Below, one piece after another: positions 45,445 to 53,587 of a stretch of 64,000 bases of DNA (position 1 is the first letter of the stretch; each line of letters opens with the position of its first letter). The translations under genes were made by a program, and so were the position numbers. The stretch covers positions 248,001-312,000 of the forward strand of contig JAQUPZ010000005.1 of the NCBI GenBank assembly GCA_028716365.1, given 5' to 3'. The notes beneath the pieces were generated by a model, which saw nothing but the letters and a program-made list of their open reading frames with translations, had not been told where the DNA came from and did not search any database. The stretch is from Kiritimatiellia bacterium. Lineage in GTDB: Bacteria > Verrucomicrobiota > Kiritimatiellia > UBA8416 > YA12-FULL-48-11.

Positions 45445-46590
45445 ATGGACAGCAGAACCGATGGGATTGATCTGTCATTTGTATTCCCTTGCCTTAACGA
45501 AGAGGAGACTTTGGGCTCTTGCCTAAATGAGCTGCACGCGGCTCTTAACGGCTCACGACTGTCATATGAAATCATCGTAGCTGACAATGGCAGTTCAGAT
45601 AGTTCACCTGCCATCGCAAAAAGTGCAGGAGCACTGGTCGTTCCTGTCACTGTGCGGGGGTATGGGGCTGCGCTGAGAGGTGGATTCGCCGCTGCAAAAG
45701 GAAAATACATCGCGTTTGCAGATGCCGACGGCAGCTATCCGGTCGGCGACATAGTGAAACTTTACGAGACAGCCGAGGCCAGTGGGGCCGACATAGTGAT
45801 AGCTTCTCGACTCAAGGGTAATATCGAGCCTGGCGCAATGCCCTTTCTTCACCGACGTCTCGGCACACCATTGCTAACAGCTTTGATCAACGTATTGTAC
45901 GGCGGGAAGCTCTCGGACTGCAACTCCGGTTTCAGGATTGTAAAAAAATCTGCCTACGACACCTGGAACATTCGGAGCAACGGAATGGAATTCGCCAGCG
46001 AGATATTGATCAAGGCTCTGAAAAGCCGGGTGAAGATCCTAGAGATACAATCCGGCTTGCGAAGGGACCGTCGCAGCAAGCCCCCTCATCTTAAGACATG
46101 GAGTGACGGAATGCGACATCTCCTCTTCATCCTATCCGAGAAGCCAGCCCTGTTCGAATCGCTTGGATTATCAATCTGCGGATTGGTCACTGCTTTGCAG
46201 GTTGCAGCCTATTTTTCTGGCCCTGTCAAGATCTGTGGCGCTACGGTATTCGACACCCATAGCAAAATTATCCTTTTGGCCTTGGCTGGAATAGGCATGC
46301 AGATGTATTTGTTCGCGTGCCACTTGTATGTTGCCTCCGATGAACCGGTAACGCAGTTGACTCACTGGATAATCGAAATGGATGAGGCACAGGTCTTTTT
46401 AAATCTGATTTTCCTCCTTTTGCTCGAGATTATCGGCCTTGTATCGCTTTTCCTGTACTGGGGAGGGAGAGGGTTTTCCGGTCTTTATATCTCTGATCTG
46501 CTCATACTCCTGACCCATCTACTGCTTCTTGGGGGTTTCGCCGGTTTCGGCGTGCTTGGAATACATATCCTCAAGAAGCGGATGAAATGA
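45445..46590 (+). CDS. DPM1-like family 2 glycosyltransferase with membrane tail
   Basis: From the ATG at 45445 the protein has 381 residues. The GT-A domain reads LSFVFPCLNEEETLGSCLNE, VADNGSSDSSPAIAKSAGA, FADADGSYPVGDIVKLYETA (DAD metal motif) and SDCNSGFRIVKKSAYDTW. This is the pattern of dolichyl/polyprenyl-phosphate sugar synthases. Four C-terminal membrane segments (about 245-375) follow. It could make the polyprenyl-phosphate-sugar donor used by the GT39-like transferases at 3908 and 42172 (inference). Confidence 0.85.
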   Translation: MDSRTDGIDLSFVFPCLNEEETLGSCLNELHAALNGSRLSYEIIVADNGSSDSSPAIAKSAGALVVPVTVRGYGAALRGGFAAAKGKYIAFADADGSYPVGDIVKLYETAEASGADIVIASRLKGNIEPGAMPFLHRRLGTPLLTALINVLYGGKLSDCNSGFRIVKKSAYDTWNIRSNGMEFASEILIKALKSRVKILEIQSGLRRDRRSKPPHLKTWSDGMRHLLFILSEKPALFESLGLSICGLVTALQVAAYFSGPVKICGATVFDTHSKIILLALAGIGMQMYLFACHLYVASDEPVTQLTHWIIEMDEAQVFLNLIFLLLLEIIGLVSLFLYWGGRGFSGLYISDLLILLTHLLLLGGFAGFGVLGIHILKKRMK

Positions 46591-46645
46591 TGTACAGCAT
46601 ACGCTCTGTCTTATCTTCAACAGGATGCAGTCATGAAGTTGTACC

Positions 46646-47371
46646 GTGTTTGAACCTTTATTTGGGAAAAGGATAATCAATGAAATGAGTTCTCCGATTG
46701 CTAAAGCCCATAAGACCCTGTTCGACAAGATACTCATCTGTATCCACAGGAGATTGTCGCACAACAAAAGGGTTGAGATACTCGCAGGTATACTGGGCGA
46801 CTGTATTTCCCGTTATGGCGGGAAATCAGATTTACGCGGACTTGATGTGGGTTGCGGAGACATGCGCATATCAGAACTGCTTATGGAACGGAACAGAAAC
46901 ATCATGATAACTTGCGCGGATCTATACGATGTGCCACAGCATTTGAAGGCGGATGACCCTCATTGGAGCAAGTATGTCAAATGCGCAGAGGGGAAGTTGC
47001 CCTTTGATGACAGGCAGTTCGATTTTATCCTATTTGTCGATGTGCTTCATCATATCGGCCGACAAGAAGGTGTCTGCGAACTCCTTGCAGAGGCAAAACG
47101 TGTTTCTTCTCACATTATCATAAAGGACCATATTGAAATGGGCTGGCCTTCGAGGCAGTTACTACGGGTAATGGATTTTATAGGGAACTATGGTTACGGC
47201 GTAAGCGTTCCCGGATCATACTTCACCAATGAAAGATACTGCAGTCTTATCGCAAGGTCTGGTTTGCTGGAACTTACCCGCATAGAACGAATCCCGCTGT
47301 ATGAAAAGACGATGTTCTCGATTTTCGGAGCGGACAGACTTCAATTCATATCCGTCCTTAAAAGCGCATAA
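46646..47371 (+). CDS. Class I SAM-dependent methyltransferase
   Basis: Up to 241 residues from a GTG at 46646; the ATG at 46685 (MSSPIAKAHK) is an alternative giving 228. The SAM motif LRGLDVGCGDMRISELLMER is clear, with FILFVDVLHHIGRQEGVCEL as motif II and IIIKDHIEMGWPSRQLL downstream. Ubiquinone-methyltransferase-like fold; acceptor unknown. It follows the DPM1-like gene by 55 bases. Confidence 0.78.
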   Translation: MFEPLFGKRIINEMSSPIAKAHKTLFDKILICIHRRLSHNKRVEILAGILGDCISRYGGKSDLRGLDVGCGDMRISELLMERNRNIMITCADLYDVPQHLKADDPHWSKYVKCAEGKLPFDDRQFDFILFVDVLHHIGRQEGVCELLAEAKRVSSHIIIKDHIEMGWPSRQLLRVMDFIGNYGYGVSVPGSYFTNERYCSLIARSGLLELTRIERIPLYEKTMFSIFGADRLQFISVLKSA

Positions 47372-47596
47372 GCTCGAACATCATATCCTGCAATACGGGG
47401 ACACCTAAACATCTTCTACTCTTACCCTTCATGCAGCAATAGTTTTGTGCTGTAAATCGCTTTATGGCTATCCATCCTGAGGAATGTGTCTTTCAACGTT
47501 ATTGACTTGACGCAATCGCTTCTCTGATACAGGCTTCCACCACTATTAAAATGTTTTCTGGTAACGGCCCAAAGATGTTTCGTTACGGACAGCGAT

Positions 47597-48307
47597 ATGA
47601 CCAATAAATCTACCGTCGACCTGATGCCTCACCTAAGACGAAGTAATATTTACAATGATCATCAGCCATTTCTGTCGAGATGGACATCCCACGTGGCCCT
47701 GTATGCTCGCAAGAAGATCTTTCAACGACTTATGAATGTTGCGAAACCAGAGGAAAAGACCAAGATTCTTGACGTCGGAGCAACCGCAGCTAATGATCGC
47801 GATAGTAATTTCTTCGAGATTTTCTATCCATTTACGGCACAAATCACAGCGACAGGCATTGAGGATGCCCGCAATCTCGAGTTCGAGTTTCCTGGCCTGA
47901 CATATATAAGAACGGAAGGTAGCCAATTGCCCTTTGGTGATCGGTCATTTGACTTGGTGGTTTCGTTTGCAGTTCTGGAACACGTGGGTAATCGCAATCA
48001 ACAGCAGAATTTCCTGCATGAGCTCTGCCGAGTCGGAAAAGCCTGTTTTCTCAGTACACCCAATCGGTGGTACCCAATTGAGATTCACACTCTGATGCCT
48101 TTATTGCATTGGCTTCCACCAAAGCATTTTCGTGCCGTTCTGCGCTTGATGGGACAGACATTCTACTCTGAGGAGAAGAATCTTAATCTTCTCTCCGACA
48201 AAGACGTCAGGGAAATGTTTCCTCAATCCGTAAAAGTATCGGCGCACCACTTCCGACTCTTGGGATTCTATTCCAATCTCGTCTATTATGTTAAAAACCT
48301 AGAGTAA
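47597..48307 (+). CDS. Class I SAM-dependent methyltransferase
   Basis: A 236-residue protein with a degenerate-looking SAM loop ILDVGATAANDRDSNFFEIF in place of the usual GxGxG, then FDLVVSFAVLEHVGNRNQQQ and ACFLSTPNRWYPIEIHT. These are typical of methyltransferase type 11 members in polysaccharide clusters. It is the last gene of the plus-strand glycan set, 225 bases after its neighbour, and is followed by an 825-base non-coding stretch. Confidence 0.78.
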   Translation: MTNKSTVDLMPHLRRSNIYNDHQPFLSRWTSHVALYARKKIFQRLMNVAKPEEKTKILDVGATAANDRDSNFFEIFYPFTAQITATGIEDARNLEFEFPGLTYIRTEGSQLPFGDRSFDLVVSFAVLEHVGNRNQQQNFLHELCRVGKACFLSTPNRWYPIEIHTLMPLLHWLPPKHFRAVLRLMGQTFYSEEKNLNLLSDKDVREMFPQSVKVSAHHFRLLGFYSNLVYYVKNLE

Positions 48308-49132
48308 TTCTCTGTACTGTTGACACGTCCATCTCGGAAATCCATTTGCGCCGATTAAATCCTTGAAACTGGAACGTGTCTTGTGTACAGGTTGTCATGA
48401 CAAGAGTTGCGTCAGTTTATTGTATAAATCTTTGTTGCGCTAATACTTATACAATACACTACAACTCTAACCCACTAATCTTGTGAGAAATACAGACTAC
48501 CCAACCACCGCGCGTTACTTTCCCCCTAAAGCAGTCCAGCCAGATAGACTATAGTTATAGATGTACGTCGAAAAAACCGAACCGGTAAGATTCAATGAAA
48601 ACAATAGAATAGATAAACAAACACTCTTACAACACATCGTACTATGGACATACATCACCTCTTAGTTATATGGAGACAATTGAGAAAGCTGGATCTATGC
48701 TGTCAATACCATTCCCCGACAAACATCTGTTACTGCTTGCCATGGATTTACTATACTGAGTGAATTCACCACACATGAATAACACCTCTATGAGAGATGA
48801 AATTTATACTATTTTCCCTATAGCATCAAAGATTCTTGTCGGAATTCTTTTGCCGTGTGACGGGTAATGGGTACGTTCCGGATAACATGTTGCCATTGAA
48901 TTGCTTGTGGTGTAATTTACACATTTTCGATATGCGCTATATCCAAAACCCAGTTACAGAATCGTATGGTCAGACGAGTGAAGAATCATGGCGTCCAACG
49001 GCAAGATTGGAATTGCAGGCTAGGTCATTGTCAGGTAGTCGGCCCCAGCGTTTCCGTATATATTCGTTATACTCGAATTCTCTAACAGTTTGAACAACTC
49101 CATCGTACAGACTGCTCTCATAATCCAGTAAG
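48308..49132. other. 825-base intergenic region without recognised genes
   Basis: Lies between the ends of two converging genes. It is AT-rich with frequent stops in all frames; the only longer frame (48836-49093, plus) has no family resemblance or ribosome site. No convincing terminator, tRNA or copy of the repeats found elsewhere in the window was recognised. It may be decayed sequence marking the end of the glycan locus. Confidence 0.6.
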
Positions 49133-50746
49133 TCAGGAAAGATATTGCAGACCGGTGATTTGAAGAACGCGATACTGCGAGTCCCCTTCCCTGACCAGGT
49201 TTCTCTCCATCTCCAGACTCAGTTCAATACGATTCCCTGAAATACATTTCAATGGCAGGTGTACTATTGGACAAGAGTTGTCAAAAGGTTCTTTCACCCT
49301 TCCATTAATAGTCGCGAATCCTGAAATTCTGCGTGGCCCGGGAGGTTCGGAGTGGATCCTCAACCTGAGGAATTTGGCTCCTATTTTATTTGATACGACA
49401 ATTCTCCCCTTTTCACACATCCATCTACTACCGGCATCAGCGGGGACAGGATCAAATCCTTCAACAAATGCCACATCACTACCTTTCAATGGAATATCTG
49501 TAACATTGAAGCTGGAAAAATACCTTTCATAACGGTCTTGGTCACCTTCCAGAATTCCCCACCAGCAGGGACAGTGACGGCAAACTTCCGTGGGGTTCCA
49601 ACTACACATGGTACGTCTCAAATTCCGATATAATGGACCATTCCAGACATCTTCCCATGATTGTGAGTTTAGATTACCAAGCGTCTCACCCATACGGCAA
49701 CAGGCATATACACTGCCATCGGCGGCAATATAGGTCGAATTCAACGGATCAGTACATGACTTCATGTTGAGCTTTTTTGAACGAACGGACATCAAACGCC
49801 AGAGTGAATGCGGAACATGAAACAGGCTTAATAATTGTATTCTCATTAAATAAATAAGAATCATTTTAAACATTAATGAAGCTCTGCGGGCTAAAGCCCG
49901 CAGTTTCTTTGCGGAATCCGGCGTAGCAAAATCCGCATTCATCCCACGGACTCCAAGTCCGGGGTCTTCTGCGAAGACGGATAAAATTCGCTGATAATGA
50001 TTTCGTTTTCCCTCATTACCTCCACTGGCCCAGAGCAGGTTAATGAAATAACGTGGAGTCACCAGGCCAATCTTCATCCTCCGGGCCAGCCATACAGCTT
50101 CCATGTATGGTTCCAAAAAGAGATCAGGAGAATGATCCAGGGACTGATCTTTCATGCGCGGAAAGTTCTGTTCGCTCGATAGCGGAATCAGAAGAATATC
50201 CCGCACATTATATCGACCAGCCAGTCGGACCAATTCAGGCAGATCTGCGACATTCTGCTTCATTACCACAAAGTTAATATTAAGATGGAAATCTTTTGAA
50301 ATACCGATTTGTTTTGCGGTTTCATTGATGTATTCAAAAATCTCAATCATTCGCCCAAAGCCTATATTTGGACGAACGAAGTCAAAAGTTTCCGGAGTCG
50401 CGCCATCCAGCGACAATCTCAACTCCACCTTACCCTTTACGAGCCTGGGAAGAAGCCCGCTTCGTTTCAACAAAAGTCCATTGGTTGTAATTTGAAGATG
50501 TACTCCCGCTCGAAGACATGCATCGACAAATTCCGGCAATTTTTCCGCAAGAAATGATTCGCCAAGGCCTGTGAGATCCACTACTTTTGCTGTCTTTAAT
50601 AGAGAATTAGAAATTTTCTGGAAGACCTCGGCACTCATATCCTGTCCGAAATCACTATATCCATGCAGACAGTGATTGCACTTTGAATTACATCGAGTTG
50701 TAGTCTCAATGCGTATCAACCATGGATTGTTTTTAACGATTTCCAT
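49133..50746 (-). CDS. Radical SAM/SPASM protein with an in-frame 111-bp repeat insertion
   Basis: A 537-residue protein. The cluster motif is CNSKCNHC (Cys19, Cys23, Cys26), then a radical SAM core to about residue 220. Residues 254-291 are the translation of the dispersed 111-bp element (VFAEDPGLGVRGMNADFATP, then DSAKKLRALARRAS). The SPASM-like region follows (SCTDPLNSTYIAADGSVYAC and CSWNPTEVCRHCPCW). The last 130 residues form a beta-rich domain without a recognised family. The insert lies in the linker between core and SPASM region, so activity may survive. The start codon lies 3 bases after the GIY-YIG stop, so the two may be co-transcribed. Confidence 0.8.
   Translation of the reverse strand: MEIVKNNPWLIRIETTTRCNSKCNHCLHGYSDFGQDMSAEVFQKISNSLLKTAKVVDLTGLGESFLAEKLPEFVDACLRAGVHLQITTNGLLLKRSGLLPRLVKGKVELRLSLDGATPETFDFVRPNIGFGRMIEIFEYINETAKQIGISKDFHLNINFVVMKQNVADLPELVRLAGRYNVRDILLIPLSSEQNFPRMKDQSLDHSPDLFLEPYMEAVWLARRMKIGLVTPRYFINLLWASGGNEGKRNHYQRILSVFAEDPGLGVRGMNADFATPDSAKKLRALARRASLMFKMILIYLMRIQLLSLFHVPHSLWRLMSVRSKKLNMKSCTDPLNSTYIAADGSVYACCRMGETLGNLNSQSWEDVWNGPLYRNLRRTMCSWNPTEVCRHCPCWWGILEGDQDRYERYFSSFNVTDIPLKGSDVAFVEGFDPVPADAGSRWMCEKGRIVVSNKIGAKFLRLRIHSEPPGPRRISGFATINGRVKEPFDNSCPIVHLPLKCISGNRIELSLEMERNLVREGDSQYRVLQITGLQYLS
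49875..49985 (-). repeat. 111-bp dispersed element, copy C (inside a coding sequence)
   Basis: Nearly identical to the copy at 30981. It is flanked directly by ATT on both sides (49872-49874 and 49986-49988), a possible 3-base target duplication. Element plus one ATT is 114 bases (38 codons), so the host gene keeps its frame; removing it joins HYQR to MFKMIL. Internal hairpins GCGGGCT-AA-AGCCCGC and CGGACT-CCA-AGTCCG are intact. Confidence 0.85.
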
Positions 50747-50749
50747 AAT

Positions 50750-51037
50750 TTACAACCGAATAGTTGTACTGTACTGCTGAGGCCATTGTAATTTACCGAT
50801 TATCAACGCTTCAATTGCTTTATGGCTCTTCTGCTTCTTTAGATAGTTTTCCGCACGCCTGGCATCAGTTGAAGTCAGAAATTCAACTAATTTAGCTATT
50901 CGCCAAGGCCCTTTGCCTCGCGTGGCACGAACTTCTCCATTGTTATGTTGAGTCAACCTTTTTTTTGGATCCACTGTACTTCCAATATAAAAATGATCCG
51001 ATTTCTCAGATATAAGGATATACACACAACCAGTCAT
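50750..51037 (-). CDS. GIY-YIG nuclease-domain protein (UPF0213/YhbQ-like)
   Basis: A 95-residue single-domain protein. The GIY and YIG strands appear as VYILIS and FYIGSTVDP, the catalytic Arg in PKKRLTQHNNG and the metal-binding Glu in RAENYLKKQKSHKAIE. Function of the family is uncertain; nuclease activity is expected from the fold. The last 36 bases of the gene (encoding the tail WPQQYSTTIRL) recur twice upstream at about 51102-51137 and 51199-51232, within 95-bp units that also contain tRNA sequence. That links this gene physically to the tRNA array. Confidence 0.82.
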   Translation of the reverse strand: MTGCVYILISEKSDHFYIGSTVDPKKRLTQHNNGEVRATRGKGPWRIAKLVEFLTSTDARRAENYLKKQKSHKAIEALIIGKLQWPQQYSTTIRL

Positions 51038-51041
51038 AAAA

Positions 51042-51231
51042 AATGGAGCCAGCTTTCGGATTCGAACCGAAGACCTTCCCGATAATATCGGGATGCTCTA
51101 CCTACAACCGAATAGTTATACTGTACTGCTGAGGCCAATGGAGCCAGCTTTCGGATTCGAACCGAAGACCTTCCCGATAATATCGGGATGCTCTACCTAC
51201 AACCGAATAGTTGTACTGTACTGCTAAGGCC
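51042..51231 (-). repeat. Two 95-bp tandem units combining nuclease-gene tail and tRNA 3' half
   Basis: Units 51042-51136 and 51137-51231 are almost identical. Read on the minus strand, each holds a copy of the GIY-YIG gene tail, then GGTAGAGCA, the palindromic arm TCCCGATATTATCGGGA, and the variable loop, T arm, acceptor strand and CCA of the tRNA-Thr at 51234. The 17-base palindrome occupies exactly the place and length of the anticodon arm. The tRNA 5' half is missing, so these units cannot form complete tRNAs. Confidence 0.85.
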
Positions 51232-51233
51232 AA

Positions 51234-51309
51234 TGGAGCCAGCTTTCGGATTCGAACCGAAGACCTGCTGATTACAAATCAGCTGCTCTACCAACTGAGC
51301 TAAGCTGGC
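51234..51309 (-). tRNA. tRNA-Thr (anticodon UGU)
   Basis: A complete cloverleaf: acceptor GCCAGCT/AGCTGGC, D arm GCTC-AGTTGGTA-GAGC, anticodon arm GCTGA-TTTGTAA-TCAGC with anticodon TGT, variable loop AGGTC, T arm TTCGG-TTCGAAT-CCGAA, discriminator T. CCA is encoded (51234-51236). It is the only intact copy in a cluster of partial copies. Confidence 0.95.
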
Positions 51310-51351
51310 TTCAACTATATTCTCTTTTACCACTCATACTCCAGTCACGTA

Positions 51352-51422
51352 GACCTTCCCGATAAAATCGGGATGCTCTACCAACCCTTCGTTTCACTCA
51401 GGGTGAACTGAGCTAAGCTGGC
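51352..51422 (-). pseudogene. Broken tRNA-Thr copy with D-loop insertion and palindromic anticodon arm
   Basis: The minus strand starts GCCAGCTTAGCTCAGTT, identical to the intact tRNA. It is then interrupted in the D loop by a 23-base insert containing the hairpin CCCT...AGGG, continues GGTAGAGCA, and has TCCCGATTTTATCGGGA instead of the normal anticodon arm. It diverges after AGGTC, so the T arm and acceptor 3' strand are missing. It would be upstream of the intact gene in transcription order. Confidence 0.8.
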
Positions 51423-51512
51423 CTGTTCAAAAAAGAAAAGCGGGCAGATTATGTGCTAACCGCGGCCATGAAGTCAAGCGGTGTCATCCAAAGCCATATT
51501 GGTTTATTGGTT

Positions 51513-52427
51513 TTACCGGCCTGGTTTATTCATTTTCTGTGGATGTGGTCGTGATAGCACATGCCGCTGAAACTGTGTTGGTGTCTGACCCATATAACGC
51601 TTGAAAACTGTCGCAAAATATTGACTGCTGGAAAAACCCAGATCGAGGCCGGTATCTGTCACAGGTTTCCTGGCCGTTGAAAGGAGCGTTCGCGCTTCTT
51701 CTATTTTTTTCGTCATTATGTAGTTACCCGGGGAAATGCCGGTCTCCTGTTTGAATCGCGCTTTGAACCGCGGCAGGGAAAGATTGGCCATGGCGGCCAA
51801 TTCTTCCAGAGATGGAAATTCACCGTGAAGATTCTGGTGGATATGATCCAGTACCCGCTTAATCGAATAACTGATACGGGATTCTGAAAGCCGTTTTGCA
51901 TCGGCCAGCACATCCAGCAGAAACCGGACCATCCAATTCTTCATCTCTGCATGCCGTAAAGGGGAATGATCTGAGTCGTAAGCTTGAAAAATCCGCTCAA
52001 GATAATATTTAAGCATGCGATGCCCCTTGAAATGCCGGGACTTGATGGCCAGAAGTCCCCGAACAAGTGACTGCCCCTCCACGGGCGCCAGATTCAGGAA
52101 TCGCTCTTTTCGGCCAGGGACTCGAATCAACATCCAATATAGACGTCCGCGATTCTCCGGATTATCGCCCGATCCGTGAACTTCGTTGGGAAACGTCAAC
52201 ATCACATCACCACCTTTAAGTCCATATTCCCTGCCTTCCACAACATACGGCTGTGTTCCTTCATCCAACAGACAGATTTCCAGCATATTGCCGTGAGAAT
52301 GTTTCTTAAGGGGTTTATGCGCATAGGCGTAATTATAACGGCCCAGAACAAGGACATCGCGAAATCCCAGCTTCCGGAAATCAACGATCTTCCGGTCATT
52401 CGAAGGGTCTACAAGTATATTAAGCAT
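51513..52427 (-). CDS. AraC-family transcriptional regulator
   Basis: I place the start at the ATG at 52427 (MLNILVDPSNDRKIV), giving 304 residues; the frame is open 35 codons further but runs into the divergent promoter region. The N-terminal cupin sensor shows KKHSHGNMLEICLLDEGTQP and GGDVMLTFPNEVHGSG. The C-terminal double helix-turn-helix shows LEELAAMANLSLPRFKARFK and DLGFSSSQYFATVFKRYMGQ. It probably senses a sugar and controls the divergent operon that starts 110 bases away at 52538. Confidence 0.88.
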   Translation of the reverse strand: MLNILVDPSNDRKIVDFRKLGFRDVLVLGRYNYAYAHKPLKKHSHGNMLEICLLDEGTQPYVVEGREYGLKGGDVMLTFPNEVHGSGDNPENRGRLYWMLIRVPGRKERFLNLAPVEGQSLVRGLLAIKSRHFKGHRMLKYYLERIFQAYDSDHSPLRHAEMKNWMVRFLLDVLADAKRLSESRISYSIKRVLDHIHQNLHGEFPSLEELAAMANLSLPRFKARFKQETGISPGNYIMTKKIEEARTLLSTARKPVTDTGLDLGFSSSQYFATVFKRYMGQTPTQFQRHVLSRPHPQKMNKPGR

Positions 52428-52537
52428 GTTTGATTTAATATTACGATATCGATTGAAACGCAATACAAATACGAATGTGATATTGTATGGCAGATTTAAA
52501 AACAATCCGGATCGTTTAACGTAAAAGGGCAATTCTC
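52428..52537. promoter_or_regulatory. Divergent promoter region between araC-like gene and catabolic operon
   Basis: A 110-base AT-rich gap holding both promoters. CAATA and TATTG arms (near 52463 and 52487) are possible regulator contacts, but no promoter box was assigned with confidence. Confidence 0.35.
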
Positions 52538-53587
52538 ATGACATCAAGCGAGAACCTTCGAAGGGCGGTTCGATTCGAGAAACCTGACTGGATTCCGATG
52601 ATTTTTCACATCAATGGTGCGTGCTGGCAACATTATCCGCACGATGCGCTTCAGGAGCTGATGGTACAACACCCACTGCTGTTTCCCGGCTATGAACCTA
52701 AAAAAAAGGTGGAGCCCTGCTTCTCGCCGGTCCAGAGGAAAGACCATCCTTATAAAGATCCCTGGGGTTGTTTGTGGACAACCAGTACCGACGGAATTAC
52801 GGGGTCTGTCACCAAACATCCCCTGCCTGACTGGTCGGCGTTTGAAACATACATTCCACCCGATCCGGAAAGAACCGATGGGCTGGTCCCGATCGACTGG
52901 AGGCAGATAAACGATGACATGAGTGCTGCAAAAAAACGCGGCGAGCTGGTAATAACAGGTTTACGACACGGACACACTTTCCTGCAATTATGCGACATCC
53001 GCGGTTATGAAAACCTCATGTTTGATATGGCAGACGATGAACCGCAACTGATGAAATTGATCAAGATGGTTGAAGATTTCAACCTCTCATTGGTGAAACG
53101 CTATATTGCAGCCGGAGCCGACTGGATTTCATATCCGGAAGACCTTGGCATGCAGAATGGGCCGATGATCTCTCCGGACTTTTTCCGCCGTTACATAAAA
53201 CCCAGTTACCAGCGCATGGTTGCTCCAGCTCGTGAAGCAGGATGTATTGTACACATGCATTCCGATGGAGACATCCGGACGCTGGTTGACGATCTGATAG
53301 ACGGCGGAATTGAAGTGATTAATCTCCAGGATCTCGTCAACGGCATTGACTGGATCGCAGAAAAGCTTGCCGGCAAAGTCTGCATCGATCTGGACATTGA
53401 CCGGCAGAAGATCACACGCTATGGCACACCCGACCAGATAGACGCACTGATCCGGGAAGAAGTTGAAAAACTCGGCACACCGGAAGGCGGACTGACCATG
53501 ATTTACGGGCTCTATCCTGGTGTCCCGCTTGAAAATGCGAGCGCTCTTATGGAGGCAATGGAACGTTATGCAACATATTACAATTAA
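52538..53587 (+). CDS. Uroporphyrinogen decarboxylase (URO-D)-like family protein
   Basis: A 349-residue protein with the family pattern: opening SSENLRRAVRFEKPDWIPMI, mid-domain GADWISYPEDLGMQNGPMIS and SPDFFRRYIKPSYQRMV, then VHMHSDGDIRTLVDDLIDGG with the metal-binding His, and a VINLQDLVNGID barrel strand. These non-heme paralogues are related to corrinoid methyltransferases (MtaA/CmuA type). In sugar operons a role in methyl transfer or demethylation is plausible but unproven. It is first in an operon with DUF6807 and Gfo/Idh/MocA genes and overlaps the next gene by 20 bases. Confidence 0.82.
   Translation: MTSSENLRRAVRFEKPDWIPMIFHINGACWQHYPHDALQELMVQHPLLFPGYEPKKKVEPCFSPVQRKDHPYKDPWGCLWTTSTDGITGSVTKHPLPDWSAFETYIPPDPERTDGLVPIDWRQINDDMSAAKKRGELVITGLRHGHTFLQLCDIRGYENLMFDMADDEPQLMKLIKMVEDFNLSLVKRYIAAGADWISYPEDLGMQNGPMISPDFFRRYIKPSYQRMVAPAREAGCIVHMHSDGDIRTLVDDLIDGGIEVINLQDLVNGIDWIAEKLAGKVCIDLDIDRQKITRYGTPDQIDALIREEVEKLGTPEGGLTMIYGLYPGVPLENASALMEAMERYATYYN

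Noticed and set aside
48836..49093. 85-codon plus-strand frame in the 825-base gap
   Set aside because: No ribosome site, no recognisable domain, and composition like the surrounding non-coding DNA.
51042..51231. Two further functional tRNA genes
   Set aside because: Both units lack the acceptor 5' strand and the D-arm 5' half, so a cloverleaf cannot form from the unit itself.
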